A DNA stretch of 5,960 nucleotides, from positions 1 to 5,960 of the forward strand of contig WBUV01000219.1 of the NCBI GenBank assembly GCA_008933525.1, written 5' to 3'. The translations under genes and the position numbers were made by a program. The stretch comes from Bacteroidales bacterium. GTDB taxonomy: Bacteria; Bacteroidota; Bacteroidia; Bacteroidales; Tenuifilaceae. Positions 1-5,960 of the stretch are shown here, in pieces; within the stretch, counting starts at the first letter, position 1, and each line of letters starts with the position of its first letter. A model generated the notes under the pieces. It was not told the DNA's origin. It worked only from the letters and a program-made list of their open reading frames with translations, and ran no database searches.

Positions 1-4
1 GATG

Positions 5-34
5 TTTAAGGGTAAAGTTGCTTTTATATCTTTG
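5..34 (+). promoter_or_regulatory. Candidate Bacteroidota-type promoter for the NYN gene
   Basis: TATCTTTG at 27-34 matches the Bacteroidota -7 consensus TAnnTTTG exactly. TTTA at 5-8, one base off the -33 element TTTG, lies 18 bases upstream, within the usual spacing. Transcription would begin near position 40 and leave an untranslated leader of about 100 bases before the ATG at 141. The rest of 1-140 is AT-rich. It contains a 7-base direct repeat (ATAATAT at 113-119 and 130-136) just before the gene and no Shine-Dalgarno motif, which is normal for this phylum. The call rests on the motif alone. Confidence 0.4.
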
Positions 35-140
35 TTAACGAAAGTTAAAGCATTCTATGTAAAAAGTATTTCTATATCAAAAAATGTGAAATACAAAATT
101 TACAGACTTGAAATAATATTAAAAAACAGATAATATCACA

Positions 141-1070
141 ATGAAGAACAGCAAGAAGGAATTGTTGCGTGTCGGTGTATTTTACGACGGCAACTACTTT
201 TTACACGTTAGTAATTATTACAACTATTTTCATCCGCGCAAAAAGCGTTTAAATATTGCAGGACTACACGAGTTTATTCGAAACTTAGTTGCTAAAGAAG
301 AGGACACTGACCCACATTACTGTCAAGTAATAGAGGCTCACTTTTTCCGCGGTCGAATTAGCGCTCAGGAAGCAAGCCAACGTGGAAATCAACTATACAA
401 CGATAGAGTATTCGATGATATTCTAATGTCCGAGGGCGTTGTTACTCACTACTTACCAATTCGCCCAAGAGGTGGACGCAGAGAGGACAAAGGAATAGAT
501 GTATGGTTAGCCCTGGAGGCCTTTGAACAAACATTTTACAAACGTTTCAACGTGCTTGTGCTAATTACATCCGATGGCGATTATGTTCCGCTTATTCGTA
601 AAGTAAACTCCCTAGGAACTAAAGTAATGGTGCTATCGTGGGATTTTGACTATACCGACGACCAAGGCCGCGATGTAACTACCCGTACATCGCAGGAATT
701 GCTCCGCGAGGTAACTTACCCAATTGCAATGCACGATTTAATTAACTCTGGATTAAAAAGCAACGATAAACTGACTTCGAATTTGTTTACCGTTCAGGAC
801 TTTGGACAACCTCGTCCTGAAGTTCAGCCAATAGAAGAAACGTCAGATGAAGTAAAACAATCACGAATTCTGAAAATTAATAGCGGGTATGGTTTTATTC
901 AATATCCACCTAACAACCTTTTCTTCCACTATATTGATGTTTTAGACGATGAGTTTGATGAATTAATTGAGGGCGATATGGTTGAATTCATTATTGTGAA
1001 AAACGATAAAGGTCAGGATGTTGCTAAAAACGTTAGAAAAGTTCCAGAGTACGATGTAAATCAATGGTAA
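141..1070 (+). CDS. NYN (LabA/PIN-like) nuclease domain protein with C-terminal cold-shock-like domain
   Basis: This is a 309-residue cytoplasmic protein, predicted to be an RNA-binding ribonuclease. Residues about 9-200 form a NYN domain, the PIN-like fold of the LabA/DUF88 group. Strand 1 carries VGVFYDGNY (D16, N18), the middle motif is KGID followed by a helix (D120), and the third acidic motif is LVLITSDGDYVPL (D145, D147). These are the expected metal-binding acids, so the active site looks intact. A linker rich in P and E (about 221-240) leads to a cold-shock/OB-like domain at about 240-302. That domain has an RNP1-like SGYGFIQY (248-255) and an RNP2-like NLFFHYIDV (259-267). NYN proteins are metal-dependent RNases in characterised cases; activity here is inferred. 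There is no signal peptide or membrane segment. The ATG at 141 is the first in-frame start and gives residues directly preceding the first NYN strand. The gene is monocistronic within the window and converges on the minus-strand genes. Its RNA substrate is unknown. Confidence 0.88.
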   Translation: MKNSKKELLRVGVFYDGNYFLHVSNYYNYFHPRKKRLNIAGLHEFIRNLVAKEEDTDPHYCQVIEAHFFRGRISAQEASQRGNQLYNDRVFDDILMSEGVVTHYLPIRPRGGRREDKGIDVWLALEAFEQTFYKRFNVLVLITSDGDYVPLIRKVNSLGTKVMVLSWDFDYTDDQGRDVTTRTSQELLREVTYPIAMHDLINSGLKSNDKLTSNLFTVQDFGQPRPEVQPIEETSDEVKQSRILKINSGYGFIQYPPNNLFFHYIDVLDDEFDELIEGDMVEFIIVKNDKGQDVAKNVRKVPEYDVNQW

Positions 1071-1090
1071 CATTATACATTAACAAACGC

Positions 1091-1114
1091 AAAGGGTGGT
1101 AAATTCCACCCTTT
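1091..1114. terminator. Bidirectional intrinsic terminator hairpin between convergent genes
   Basis: A perfect 9-bp inverted repeat pairs AAAGGGTGG (1091-1099) with CCACCCTTT (1106-1114) around the 6-base loop TAAATT. On the plus strand the stem runs into a T-rich stretch (CTTTTGATTT). On the minus strand the T-run is weaker but present (stem TTT, then GCGTTTGTT). It lies 21 bases after the NYN stop codon and 8 bases from the stop of the converging cysteine-rich gene. That is the expected place for a shared terminator. Confidence 0.75.
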
Positions 1115-1121
1115 TGATTTA

Positions 1122-1349
1122 CTACAAACCGCAGCCTCCACAACACGTCCCGCAGGAAGGCGTATGGTTATGAAAACTCCGTTGCCCTGAACTTTGCTTG
1201 AGCGCTCTGTACTCATCGCAAACAGCATTGCACTCAGGGCAATTTGCCAACATCTTGCTGCAAGGACCAAAAGCCGCATCAATCCACTCATTCTTAACAC
1301 CAGTTGCCTCAAACTTGATATTGCAACTCTTGCATAAATAGGTTTCCAT
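1122..1349 (-). CDS. Small cysteine-rich zinc-ribbon-like protein
   Basis: This 75-residue protein has ten cysteines: C6, C9, C30, C37, C40, C44, C66, C69, C70 and C73. The start (METYLCKSCNIKFEA) has a CxxC knuckle resembling the first half of small FmdB-type zinc ribbons. A second knuckle, CPECNAVC (37-44), could complete a treble-clef or ribbon metal site with C6/C9, and C30 is a spare ligand. The tail (60-75) has two histidines (H60, H62) and then CGTCCGGCGL, a Gly/Cys segment like those ending some FmdB-like and metal-handling proteins. It has no signal peptide or membrane segment, so it is presumably cytoplasmic. The ATG at 1349 lies 20 bases after the radical SAM stop codon, with an A/T-rich leader and no Shine-Dalgarno motif. 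The close spacing implies co-transcription with that gene. Metal binding is inferred from the cysteine pattern and the function is unknown. The frame is chosen over an overlapping frame (1073-1312) because only this one has paired CxxC motifs and normal spacing to its neighbour. Confidence 0.8.
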   Translation of the reverse strand: METYLCKSCNIKFEATGVKNEWIDAAFGPCSKMLANCPECNAVCDEYRALKQSSGQRSFHNHTPSCGTCCGGCGL

Positions 1350-1369
1350 CGGTATAAATTAATTTGACA

Positions 1370-2659
1370 TTAGTAATCGACCAAATTCTTTAGAATAACT
1401 TCCTTGTGAGGATTAAAATATCCAAAGTAAACGTGAGGGTACTCCCCTTTAATGCTATCCATAACATTTTTAACACCTATTGGTTCGCCAGTACCTTTAT
1501 ACTCAATTCTGTTGAATAGCCAATCGGGGTCAATGTTGAAGTTGCGCCATTGAATCATGCTGAGTTTTGTATCGGAAATCAACCCTTTTATAGCATCAAG
1601 TTCCTCCGGAGTATCGGTAACTCCAGGCATAACAAAGTAGTTAATAGAAGCCCAGCGTTTATAGTGCCTTGCTACCCGTAACGACTCAAAGGCGTCAGCC
1701 TGGGTAAAGTTAACAGGGCGAATGTACATATTGTACCATTTCTCCTGAGCCGAGTTCATACTCACCCTTATACTATCGAGCCCAGCCTTGAACAACTCCT
1801 CAACGGCCTGCGGCTTACTTCCATTAGTGTTTAGGTTGATTATTCCTTTGTTTGTTTTTGCACGAACGGCTTTTATTGCATCGCGCAGGAGTTCCCATTG
1901 CATTAGAGGTTCGCCCTCGCATCCCTGACCAAAACTCATTATGGCGTTTGGAGCATTCTCTAAGTGAGGAACAGTAAACTGCACTATTTCATCGACAGTG
2001 GGGACAAAATCCAACCGATGCTGGGTTTCGGAAATTGGCGATTCCTTTTTATCCTGTAAGGATATGCAGCCAACGCAACGGGCATTGCAACTTGGCGATG
2101 TTGGCACAGGCGCCTCCCACCTATTCATCACAAAGTTACGTGCAGCAGGACATAAGTAGCCAAAAGCACAATTCTCCACCAAATGATGAACCAAACGATT
2201 TTTCGGATATTTTTTGAGTATCTCCTTGCCTCGCTTAATAATCACTTTCTGATTAAAATGCTCACAATCCTGACGGGTATCAGGATCGATTCTAACTGCA
2301 GGAACATAGAACTGACCTTTATACCAACCTACTGCAGTATAAGCATAAAGAGGTAAAACAGGTGCGCCAACTTCATTTTTCCAAGCAGCAATAGATAACT
2401 GTGTATTAGCAGGAGCAATAAATGCAGCACAGGCAAAACCATCCTTCTTTGTGAGTAATTCGCCTTTACGGTTATAACCTAGGGTCTTTCGGCCAGGAAG
2501 TTCAAATAAATCGCTACCATAGGGCAAGGGAATCATCTCATCCAAATAAAGCGGGTACAACTTCTCGCCCGAACGACCAACGGCAAATAACTGAGTGTCC
2601 TCAAAAATATTTCCACAACCATCGCTAAAAACAGCGTAGGGCTGAATACGCTTTTGCAT
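1370..2659 (-). CDS. Radical SAM domain protein, substrate unknown
   Basis: This 429-residue enzyme has a radical SAM core at about 185-400. The [4Fe-4S] site is SCNARCVGC (C191, C195, C198), the canonical CxxxCxxC. It is followed by SFGQGCEGEPLM (242-253, the SAM-binding GGE-like strand), NLNTNG (275-280) and IRVSMNS (297-303), in the order expected for the partial TIM barrel. The core is preceded by about 180 residues that I do not recognise, with further cysteines at C132, C164 and C170 that might hold a metal. There is no SPASM or twitch cysteine cluster at the C-terminus. By family, it should cleave S-adenosylmethionine reductively to start radical chemistry; its substrate cannot be read from the sequence. 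I chose the ATG at 2659. An in-frame TTG directly before it (2660-2662) would add one residue but is the less likely start. The gene begins about 29 bases after the kinase stop codon and is followed 20 bases later by a cysteine-rich protein. It resembles a conserved but uncharacterised radical SAM group rather than a named enzyme such as MoaA, PqqE or a pyruvate-formate-lyase activase. Confidence 0.87.
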   Translation of the reverse strand: MQKRIQPYAVFSDGCGNIFEDTQLFAVGRSGEKLYPLYLDEMIPLPYGSDLFELPGRKTLGYNRKGELLTKKDGFACAAFIAPANTQLSIAAWKNEVGAPVLPLYAYTAVGWYKGQFYVPAVRIDPDTRQDCEHFNQKVIIKRGKEILKKYPKNRLVHHLVENCAFGYLCPAARNFVMNRWEAPVPTSPSCNARCVGCISLQDKKESPISETQHRLDFVPTVDEIVQFTVPHLENAPNAIMSFGQGCEGEPLMQWELLRDAIKAVRAKTNKGIINLNTNGSKPQAVEELFKAGLDSIRVSMNSAQEKWYNMYIRPVNFTQADAFESLRVARHYKRWASINYFVMPGVTDTPEELDAIKGLISDTKLSMIQWRNFNIDPDWLFNRIEYKGTGEPIGVKNVMDSIKGEYPHVYFGYFNPHKEVILKNLVDY

Positions 2660-2683
2660 CAAGAATTCGAATTAAAATTTGGG

Positions 2684-2691
2684 TAAAGTTA
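2684..2691 (-). promoter_or_regulatory. Possible -7 promoter element for the radical SAM gene
   Basis: Read on the minus strand, TAACTTTA differs from the Bacteroidota -7 consensus TAnnTTTG only at the last base. It includes the kinase stop codon TAA. A start point a few bases downstream would leave a leader of about 20 bases before the radical SAM ATG at 2659. No TTTG lies at the proper -33 distance; the only nearby TTTG is immediately adjacent. The element is therefore weak, and read-through from the kinase gene is equally possible. Confidence 0.25.
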
Positions 2692-5600
2692 CAAATTCTT
2701 TATGTTAAGCGGACGGCTTGCTTTATTACCATCGAAGCAGTTAATAATAGACTGGTATAAATCGCCCGGGATTATTGGTTTTACAACATAATCGTTGCAA
2801 CCTGCTTTTTTTGCTGCCAATTTATCCTCCGGTAGTGCAAAAGCACTTTGAGCAATAATTTTTATACTTGGGTTGAATTCTCTTATTGTACGAGTAACCT
2901 CTAGTCCATTTATGTCGGGCAATCGAACATCCATTAGTATAAGGTCGATATTTTGTTTTGCGCGGGCAATATTAAGTGCCTTTTGGCCTGTTTCGGCCAT
3001 ATAAATTTTCTTAACGTATGGCTCCATAAGGCTTCGGAGGTAAGCCATGGAGTACTTATCATCTTCTGCAATAAGAACGGTTAAGTTTTTGTTTATAATC
3101 TCTATCTCCTTTGAATCGTTATATCCCTTTTTGTTATACTTTTTGGATTTAGAGAGTGGCAGTGTGAAGAAGAATGATGTTCCGTAACCCTCTTCGGATT
3201 CGAAGTATATTTTACCACCTAAAAGTTCAACATATGATTTGGAAATGGCCAAACCCAACCCTGCACCTTCATATGGCCTGGAGAGAGATGTATCGCCTTG
3301 AACAAAACGCTCAAATATTCTGTTCTGGAATTTTTTTGGAATTCCCATTCCGGTATCGGAAACCCAAAACTCTACATCGTCCTGGCCAATATCGAATCCA
3401 AAATCAATTGTGCCCTTAGAGGTAAATTTGATGGCATTCTTTATTAGGTTTGTAATTACCGATATAAACTTCTGCTTATCGGTTGCCAACGATAACTCGG
3501 GTAAATCTTTACCGCCATTAAGTATTAAACAAAGACCTTTATTTTCTGCCTCCAACTTAAAGAAACTATATAAATGATTGAGCTCTGTCGCAATATCGAC
3601 AGTATTTATAATTGCTTTAACTTGCCCAGCCTCAATCTTCGAAATGTCAATTAGGTTGTTAATCAGCTCAAGCAAACGCTGTCCGCTCTGCTCAATAATT
3701 TTGGTATAAGAAATTCTATCTTCATCGGTCATCTGCGGACGTTTAAGCAACTCCGCAAAACCAATAATTCCGTTCATAGGAGTGCGTAACTCGTGACTCA
3801 TATTTGCTAGAAAAGCAGACTTGAGCCTATCGTTCTCCTCTGCAATCTCGCGAGCAAATATAAGCTCCTTGTTTATTGCCCTAATTCTTTCGTTGCTCTC
3901 GGTAAGTTCCTCATTAATTGCAAGATATTCCTCGTTCTGTTCCTTCAGTTTTAAATCTCTTTCGTACAACTCAAACTCAATTTGTTTTCGTTCGGTAATA
4001 TCTTCTTTAACCGCAATGAAGTATTTAATTTTTCCCTTCTCGTCTCTTATTGGCGAAATACTTGTCGACTCCCAGTATAAATCTCCATTTTTCTTCTTAT
4101 TAAGCAGCTCACCCTTCCAATCATTCCCAGCCAAAAGTGTTTTCCACATTGCGCTATAAACCTCAGCCTGATGATAGCCTGATTTTAATATTCTAGGATT
4201 CTTTCCCAAGACCTCAGCAACAGAATACCCTGTAACCTCAACAAATTTGGGGTTAACATATTCAATACTCCCCTTTATATCAGCAATTATTACTATTGCT
4301 GGGCTTTGCTCAATACCTTTTTTAAGTTTTACAACTTGCTCTTCGGCTTTTTTCTGTTCAGTAATATCGTACACAATAGAATGAAGAAGATGTTTTCCCT
4401 TAATGGTAATTCTACTACACACCACTTCAACGTCACGTTTTTCGCCTCCCTTTATTCTATGTTGAAAATTAAAAATTGCTCGTCGTTGATTCAACACATT
4501 ATTTATCTCAAGTTCGAGTTTATTAGTTGGCAAGGTATTAATATCATCAATCCGCATCTTTAACATCTCGTCTTTACTCCATCCATAAAAACCCTCTGCC
4601 GATTGGTTAACATCAACTAGAACTCTGGTAACTGGATCGATTATGAGCATTACCGAAAAGCTATCGTAAAAGATACTACGGAAAAGTTCCTCGCCCTCAC
4701 GAGCAGCCTCCTCGGCCAACTTGATTTCAGTTATATCCATAACAGTTGAAACCATTGTATTCTGAGCAAGCAAAGGAATATTTACGGCATTAACCATTCT
4801 TTGTGTTCCATCCTTCTGAGTAACAACAATGTTGTTCCATTTCATTCGTTCAGGATTGCCAGAATTGATATCGGCAACTATTTGCTCAATCAACCTGTCC
4901 CGGTATTCCTTGTCTGGGTAAACTTTTTCGAAAAAGGTACTTATGCTGGATAAATCGTCCTTGCTCCAGCCATAAATCTCCTCAAACTTTTTGTTCATAT
5001 ACGTGGCATCGCCCTCGTTAATCTTGTTTAGCGAAACGCCTATGGGCAAATTATCGAGTACGGTTTGGATAAACTCATTCTTCTGCCGCACCTCCTCCTC
5101 TGCTTTTCTGCGCTCAGTAATATCAGAGAATATTACAGCAAATTGCCCTATTTGAGGGCAAAAAGCCCAAACATCGTAGTAACGGTCTAGTTCGGCAGAA
5201 TAATTCTCGAAACGAATGGAACTTCCATTTAACGCTACTTCTCCATAAGAATCAATCCAGTATTTTTCGGTACTTGGCATTAACTCTAGTACCGTATGAC
5301 CAATAACTTTATCTCGCTCCAAGCCAGTAAGTTCTTCAAATGCTTTGTTAATATCAATAAATTTATAATCCATGGGGTTACCACTATCGTCGAGTATTAT
5401 GCTATGCAAAGCAAAACCCTGAGTCATATTGTTGAAAAGCATTCGGTAACGCGTCTCGCTCTCAGAAATCCTCTTTGATGCAGTGTTTTCAATGGTTTTG
5501 TCGTGCAAAATCAGCACCGCCCCTAATATTTCATCGTTTTCGTCAAAAATTGGCGATGCATTAATTGATATATGAACCACCTCTTGTTTGTCGGGCTCCT

Positions 5601-5960
5601 TAAAAATATCGCACTCGGCACTAAGCGCTTGTTCTTTGCCTATAACATCTCGAACTAAATTTTCAATACAGTCGTGGTTTTCAACAATCGCGTAAATTGG
5701 CAGACTAAGTGCGTCCTCTTTCTTTATGCCAATTAATTTTTCAGCCACAAAGTTCATCTTTGTAACACAACCATTCACATCGGTTGTTATTACCCCATCA
5801 GCAATGCTGTAAAGTATTGTTTGAAACTCCTTGTAATAACTGCTAACTTCTCGTTCCCCAATTAACTTTTTTACGTAATCGGTTTTTCGCAAGTAATAGT
5901 AGTATGCCAGCATAGCAAAGGATAAGAAGGTTATAAGGAGAATTGTAAAAAGAATTATGG
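2689..5960 (-). CDS. Membrane-anchored hybrid histidine kinase, five PAS domains plus receiver (5' end outside window)
   Basis: This is a sensor kinase of a multistep phosphorelay. Residues are counted from an internal Met at 5913, after which 1074 residues follow. That Met is not the true start, because the frame stays open to the window edge and encodes a hydrophobic helix (IILFTILLITFLSFA, then MLAYYYYLRK). The protein therefore has at least one transmembrane segment, and its N-terminal part lies beyond 5960. Domains in order are PAS1 (about 26-142), PAS2 (152-267), PAS3 (276-396), PAS4 (405-519) and PAS5 (527-642), with PAS2 to PAS5 each ending in a DIT-type signal linker. Next come a coiled coil (643-697), HisKA (697-763, H707 in MSHELRTP), HATPase (about 808-920: N822/N826, DTGMGI at 853-858, GAGLGL at 883-888), a basic linker (921-944) and a receiver (945-1065: E950/D951/D952, D995, S1023, K1045). 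All catalytic residues are present. There is no HPt or DNA-binding domain, so phosphate presumably passes to a separate HPt protein. The signals sensed are unknown. The radical SAM gene follows 29 bases downstream. Confidence 0.93.
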   Translation of the reverse strand, partial: IILFTILLITFLSFAMLAYYYYLRKTDYVKKLIGEREVSSYYKEFQTILYSIADGVITTDVNGCVTKMNFVAEKLIGIKKEDALSLPIYAIVENHDCIENLVRDVIGKEQALSAECDIFKEPDKQEVVHISINASPIFDENDEILGAVLILHDKTIENTASKRISESETRYRMLFNNMTQGFALHSIILDDSGNPMDYKFIDINKAFEELTGLERDKVIGHTVLELMPSTEKYWIDSYGEVALNGSSIRFENYSAELDRYYDVWAFCPQIGQFAVIFSDITERRKAEEEVRQKNEFIQTVLDNLPIGVSLNKINEGDATYMNKKFEEIYGWSKDDLSSISTFFEKVYPDKEYRDRLIEQIVADINSGNPERMKWNNIVVTQKDGTQRMVNAVNIPLLAQNTMVSTVMDITEIKLAEEAAREGEELFRSIFYDSFSVMLIIDPVTRVLVDVNQSAEGFYGWSKDEMLKMRIDDINTLPTNKLELEINNVLNQRRAIFNFQHRIKGGEKRDVEVVCSRITIKGKHLLHSIVYDITEQKKAEEQVVKLKKGIEQSPAIVIIADIKGSIEYVNPKFVEVTGYSVAEVLGKNPRILKSGYHQAEVYSAMWKTLLAGNDWKGELLNKKKNGDLYWESTSISPIRDEKGKIKYFIAVKEDITERKQIEFELYERDLKLKEQNEEYLAINEELTESNERIRAINKELIFAREIAEENDRLKSAFLANMSHELRTPMNGIIGFAELLKRPQMTDEDRISYTKIIEQSGQRLLELINNLIDISKIEAGQVKAIINTVDIATELNHLYSFFKLEAENKGLCLILNGGKDLPELSLATDKQKFISVITNLIKNAIKFTSKGTIDFGFDIGQDDVEFWVSDTGMGIPKKFQNRIFERFVQGDTSLSRPYEGAGLGLAISKSYVELLGGKIYFESEEGYGTSFFFTLPLSKSKKYNKKGYNDSKEIEIINKNLTVLIAEDDKYSMAYLRSLMEPYVKKIYMAETGQKALNIARAKQNIDLILMDVRLPDINGLEVTRTIREFNPSIKIIAQSAFALPEDKLAAKKAGCNDYVVKPIIPGDLYQSIINCFDGNKASRPLNIKNL

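Noticed and set aside
1..140. RNA gene, riboswitch or attachment site in the leader
   Set aside because: The region is AT-rich with only short direct repeats. No stable hairpin, cloverleaf or conserved riboswitch core is visible.
1073..1312. Minus-strand open frame of 79 codons overlapping the cysteine-rich gene and the terminator hairpin
   Set aside because: It is in another frame of the same strand, runs through the hairpin, has no recognisable domain, and its start lies inside the better supported zinc-ribbon-like gene.
1122..1349. Cysteine-rich protein as a RiPP precursor with a leader and a CGTCCGGCGL core
   Set aside because: The N-terminal half has structured CxxC knuckles typical of a zinc ribbon rather than a leader. 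No transporter or protease gene is visible, and the radical SAM protein has no SPASM domain. It is kept only as a remote alternative.
2035..2217. Plus-strand 60-codon open frame inside the radical SAM gene
   Set aside because: It is antisense to a conserved coding segment that includes the Fe-S motif, and its translation shows no domain or leader of its own.
3987..4335. PAS5 as a blue-light LOV photoreceptor domain
   Set aside because: The required photoactive cysteine is replaced by proline at residue 573.
4500..5100. Recent duplication between PAS3 and PAS4, which share YGWSKD
   Set aside because: The codons for the shared motif differ at synonymous positions and the flanking sequences are dissimilar, so this is common PAS-family wording or an old duplication.
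3174..5478. Four plus-strand open frames (3174-3419, 3821-4159, 4306-4563, 5296-5478) inside the kinase gene
   Set aside because: All are antisense to intact kinase domains. Their low-complexity or hydrophobic translations are complements of PAS, coiled-coil and kinase codons.

Overview
The window looks like chromosomal DNA from a member of the Bacteroidota, probably a Bacteroidales/Marinilabiliales-type environmental anaerobe or facultative anaerobe. The evidence is circumstantial: AT-rich DNA, A/T-rich start regions without Shine-Dalgarno motifs, a promoter candidate of the Bacteroidota type (TAnnTTTG), and a long multi-PAS hybrid histidine kinase of a style common in that phylum. No mobile element, tRNA, rRNA or CRISPR array is visible.

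Layout. Positions 1-140 are an AT-rich leader with one promoter candidate. Positions 141-1070 (+) encode a NYN/LabA-type PIN-like nuclease domain fused to a C-terminal cold-shock-like RNA-binding domain. A 9-bp perfect hairpin at 1091-1114 separates it from three genes that run toward it on the minus strand. In transcription order these are a hybrid sensor histidine kinase (2689 to beyond 5960, with its 5' end outside the window), a radical SAM protein (1370-2659) and a 75-residue cysteine-rich zinc-ribbon-like protein (1122-1349). The gaps between the three are about 29 and 20 bases, so they are probably at least partly co-transcribed.

How the genes may work together. The kinase has a transmembrane helix at the window edge, five PAS domains, a complete kinase core (H707) and a terminal receiver (D995), so it is a membrane-anchored phosphorelay sensor with no DNA-binding output of its own. 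The radical SAM protein has a canonical CxxxCxxC cluster, but it sits after a roughly 180-residue N-terminal region, and no substrate can be assigned. The small protein has ten cysteines in 75 residues and follows the radical SAM gene closely, so a functional pairing is possible but unproven. The NYN protein is convergent with these genes and is probably an independent RNA-metabolism gene.

The parts most worth a second look are the radical SAM/cysteine-rich protein pair and the NYN plus cold-shock fusion. Nothing here proves a new system.
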